A stretch of 52,855 nt of DNA from Bacteroidota bacterium. GTDB taxonomy: Bacteria > Bacteroidota > Bacteroidia > Bacteroidales > F082. Location of the stretch: the NCBI GenBank assembly GCA_947505205.1, contig CANNKD010000003.1, positions 1 to 52,855 of the forward strand. The letters run 5' to 3'. How positions within the stretch are numbered: position 1 is the stretch's first letter; every line of letters starts with the position of its first letter. Below are positions 51,562 through 52,855 of this stretch, piece after piece. The notes below the pieces were generated by a model, which did not search any database, was not told the origin of the DNA, and worked only from the letters and a program-made list of their open reading frames with translations. A program made the position numbers and the translations under genes.

Positions 51562-52855
51562 ATGAAGAAGTATTGTATTTCTTTCCTTTTATTTTTGCTT
51601 TTGGCGGGCAATTCTATCGTTTTCGGACAGCTGTTAACGATGGAAAGTCTTGCCATGCAAAGCAAGATTTTAAAACAGGAAGTACGCTTTTCGATTAACT
51701 TACCTGAGAATTATTATATTGACAATCAACGTTTTCCGGTAGTTTATCTGCTGCATGGTTTGGGCGACGACGAAACTTCGTGGCTCGAATATGGCCGGAT
51801 CGAACAAATTTCTTCTCAATTGATTGATGAAAATCAGATTGTTCCGATGATTTATGTGATGCCTCAGGGGTTTCGATGCTATTATTCAAATAGTTACGAT
51901 TCGAGTTTTATGTATCGCGATATGTTTGTGAAAGAATTTGTTCCTTATATAGATAGCATGTTTCACACAAAAGCCGAACAGAGCCAACGAGCCACAATTG
52001 GTTATTCGATGGGTGGTTTTGGTGCCATGATGTTACCCTTAAAAAACCCTGAAATGTTTGGTATTTCGGTTCCTTTGAGTATGTCGGTGCGAACCGATGA
52101 TCAGTATAAAACGGAAGAAGCTTCAGGTTGGGATAATCAATGGGGTAAAACATTTGGTGGCGTGGGTAAAATCGGAAACGACAGAATTACAGATTTCTAC
52201 AAACAAAATTCACCGTTTTATGTGTTAAGCAAATTCACCAATAAAATCATTCCATTGATTTATATGGTAAATGGTGACAAAGAAGAAACCTTAGCAAAAA
52301 GCAACGAAGAATTGAATATTTTGATGTGTAAATTGAATATTGAGCATGAATATCGCGTAAATGAAGGTGGTCATAGTTTCAAGTTTTGGAATGCAAATAT
52401 GCCAAATGCACTCAGGTTTGTGAGTGATGCTTTTGAAGGTAAAACTTATCGTGGTGATGAAGTGCAATATATTGAACCAATGCCTTTTAACGATGATCAA
52501 ATGAAACAAGTTTCAGCTAATGGCAAAACGATCACAGTTTTTTTGCCAGAGAGTTATCATCAGTCAAGCCGAAATTATCCGGTAATATATTTTGAGGGTG
52601 ATGAATTTGAAATTCATGCAATATGTGAGGTGACAAATAACTTGATAAAACAAAATATTATACCTGAAATGATTTTAGTTTTCTTTCGATCCGGGGATAT
52701 GGATGAAATGCGAAAAACCATTAAAGAAACTGAAAATCAATTTCGTATAAGGAAAGACTTTCGATTTAGAGCATATCTAACTCTATCTGGCAGCTCAATC
52801 TTAGAAGAAGTGAAAAAAGATGAATTTCGGATGATTGTACTTTCGGATGCAGGAA
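51562..52855 (+). CDS. Exported double-domain esterase paralogue (C-terminus cut by window edge)
   Basis: The frame is open from ATG at 51562, 1 bp after the previous stop, to the right edge (431 codons). Signal peptide MKKYCISFLLFLLLAGNSIVFGQ. The first domain is a complete esterase: HGLGDD (65-70), GYSMGG with Ser149, NGDKEE (Asp239), and GGHSFKFW with His271. From about residue 320 a second, diverged copy begins (VFLPESY, then YPVIYFEGDE); its nucleophile region reads LTLSGSS without a clear G-x-S-x-G. The architecture equals that of the upstream gene, so the pair is a tandem duplication. Both lie at the 3' end of the ribokinase-SusCD-ADP-ribosylglycohydrolase operon, which may continue beyond the window. 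Confidence 0.82.
   Translation, partial: MKKYCISFLLFLLLAGNSIVFGQLLTMESLAMQSKILKQEVRFSINLPENYYIDNQRFPVVYLLHGLGDDETSWLEYGRIEQISSQLIDENQIVPMIYVMPQGFRCYYSNSYDSSFMYRDMFVKEFVPYIDSMFHTKAEQSQRATIGYSMGGFGAMMLPLKNPEMFGISVPLSMSVRTDDQYKTEEASGWDNQWGKTFGGVGKIGNDRITDFYKQNSPFYVLSKFTNKIIPLIYMVNGDKEETLAKSNEELNILMCKLNIEHEYRVNEGGHSFKFWNANMPNALRFVSDAFEGKTYRGDEVQYIEPMPFNDDQMKQVSANGKTITVFLPESYHQSSRNYPVIYFEGDEFEIHAICEVTNNLIKQNIIPEMILVFFRSGDMDEMRKTIKETENQFRIRKDFRFRAYLTLSGSSILEEVKKDEFRMIVLSDAG

Noticed and set aside
1-52855. CRISPR arrays, tRNA, rRNA, integrase-linked attachment sites
   Set aside because: All intergenic gaps were read; none holds evenly spaced direct repeats, a tRNA-like cloverleaf with CCA end, or rRNA-like conserved blocks, and no integrase or transposase gene is present.

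Overview
The window looks like chromosomal DNA of a low-GC member of the Bacteroidota. The signs are a complete core operon of the type IX secretion / gliding machinery (PorP/SprF-like, GldK, GldL, GldM, GldN), a SusC/SusD pair, a Bacteroidota-type LptE, recurring TAnnTTTG promoter -7 boxes, and a near absence of Shine-Dalgarno sequences. It carries a mevalonate-pathway operon, common in Flavobacteriia and less usual in gut Bacteroidales, so I do not assign an order. There are no rRNA or tRNA genes, CRISPR arrays or intact insertion sequences.

Layout. 1-9.6 kb: a long-form amidophosphoribosyltransferase cut by the left edge, a GNAT acetyltransferase, a YfcC-type carrier, two tandem exported paralogues of unknown function, a CDF cation exporter with an M14 peptidase, a non-coding stretch holding a 229-bp MITE-like palindromic element, and a YitT-family protein. 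9.8-16 kb: the T9SS core operon, closed by a terminator. 16-27 kb: recG, an SPFH/prohibitin protein, pheT, a cluster of sigma-54-type activator, lptE, TPR protein and secG, then groES-groEL. 27-32 kb: a DUF4468-like protein and the mevalonate operon (HMG-CoA reductase, GYDIA-type GHMP kinase, diphosphomevalonate decarboxylase, mevalonate kinase). 32-39 kb: small membrane and envelope proteins, an exported Nif3-like protein, a GT22-like mannosyltransferase and a large helical protein of unknown function.

39.3-52.9 kb is the most interesting part: one tightly packed plus-strand operon of ribokinase, SusC, SusD, three exported ADP-ribosylglycohydrolase-family proteins and two exported double-domain esterases, the last cut by the right edge. 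It reads as a polysaccharide-utilization-locus-like system for a ribose-bearing substrate, possibly ADP-ribosyl or nucleotide-derived. The proposed flow is: capture and import by SusD/SusC, cleavage of ester and N- or O-ribosyl bonds by the exported enzymes, and trapping of free ribose by ribokinase. It resembles the ribose-utilization (rus) loci known in Bacteroides, but three ADP-ribosylglycohydrolases with two duplicated esterases is an unusual composition. The substrate assignment is inference.
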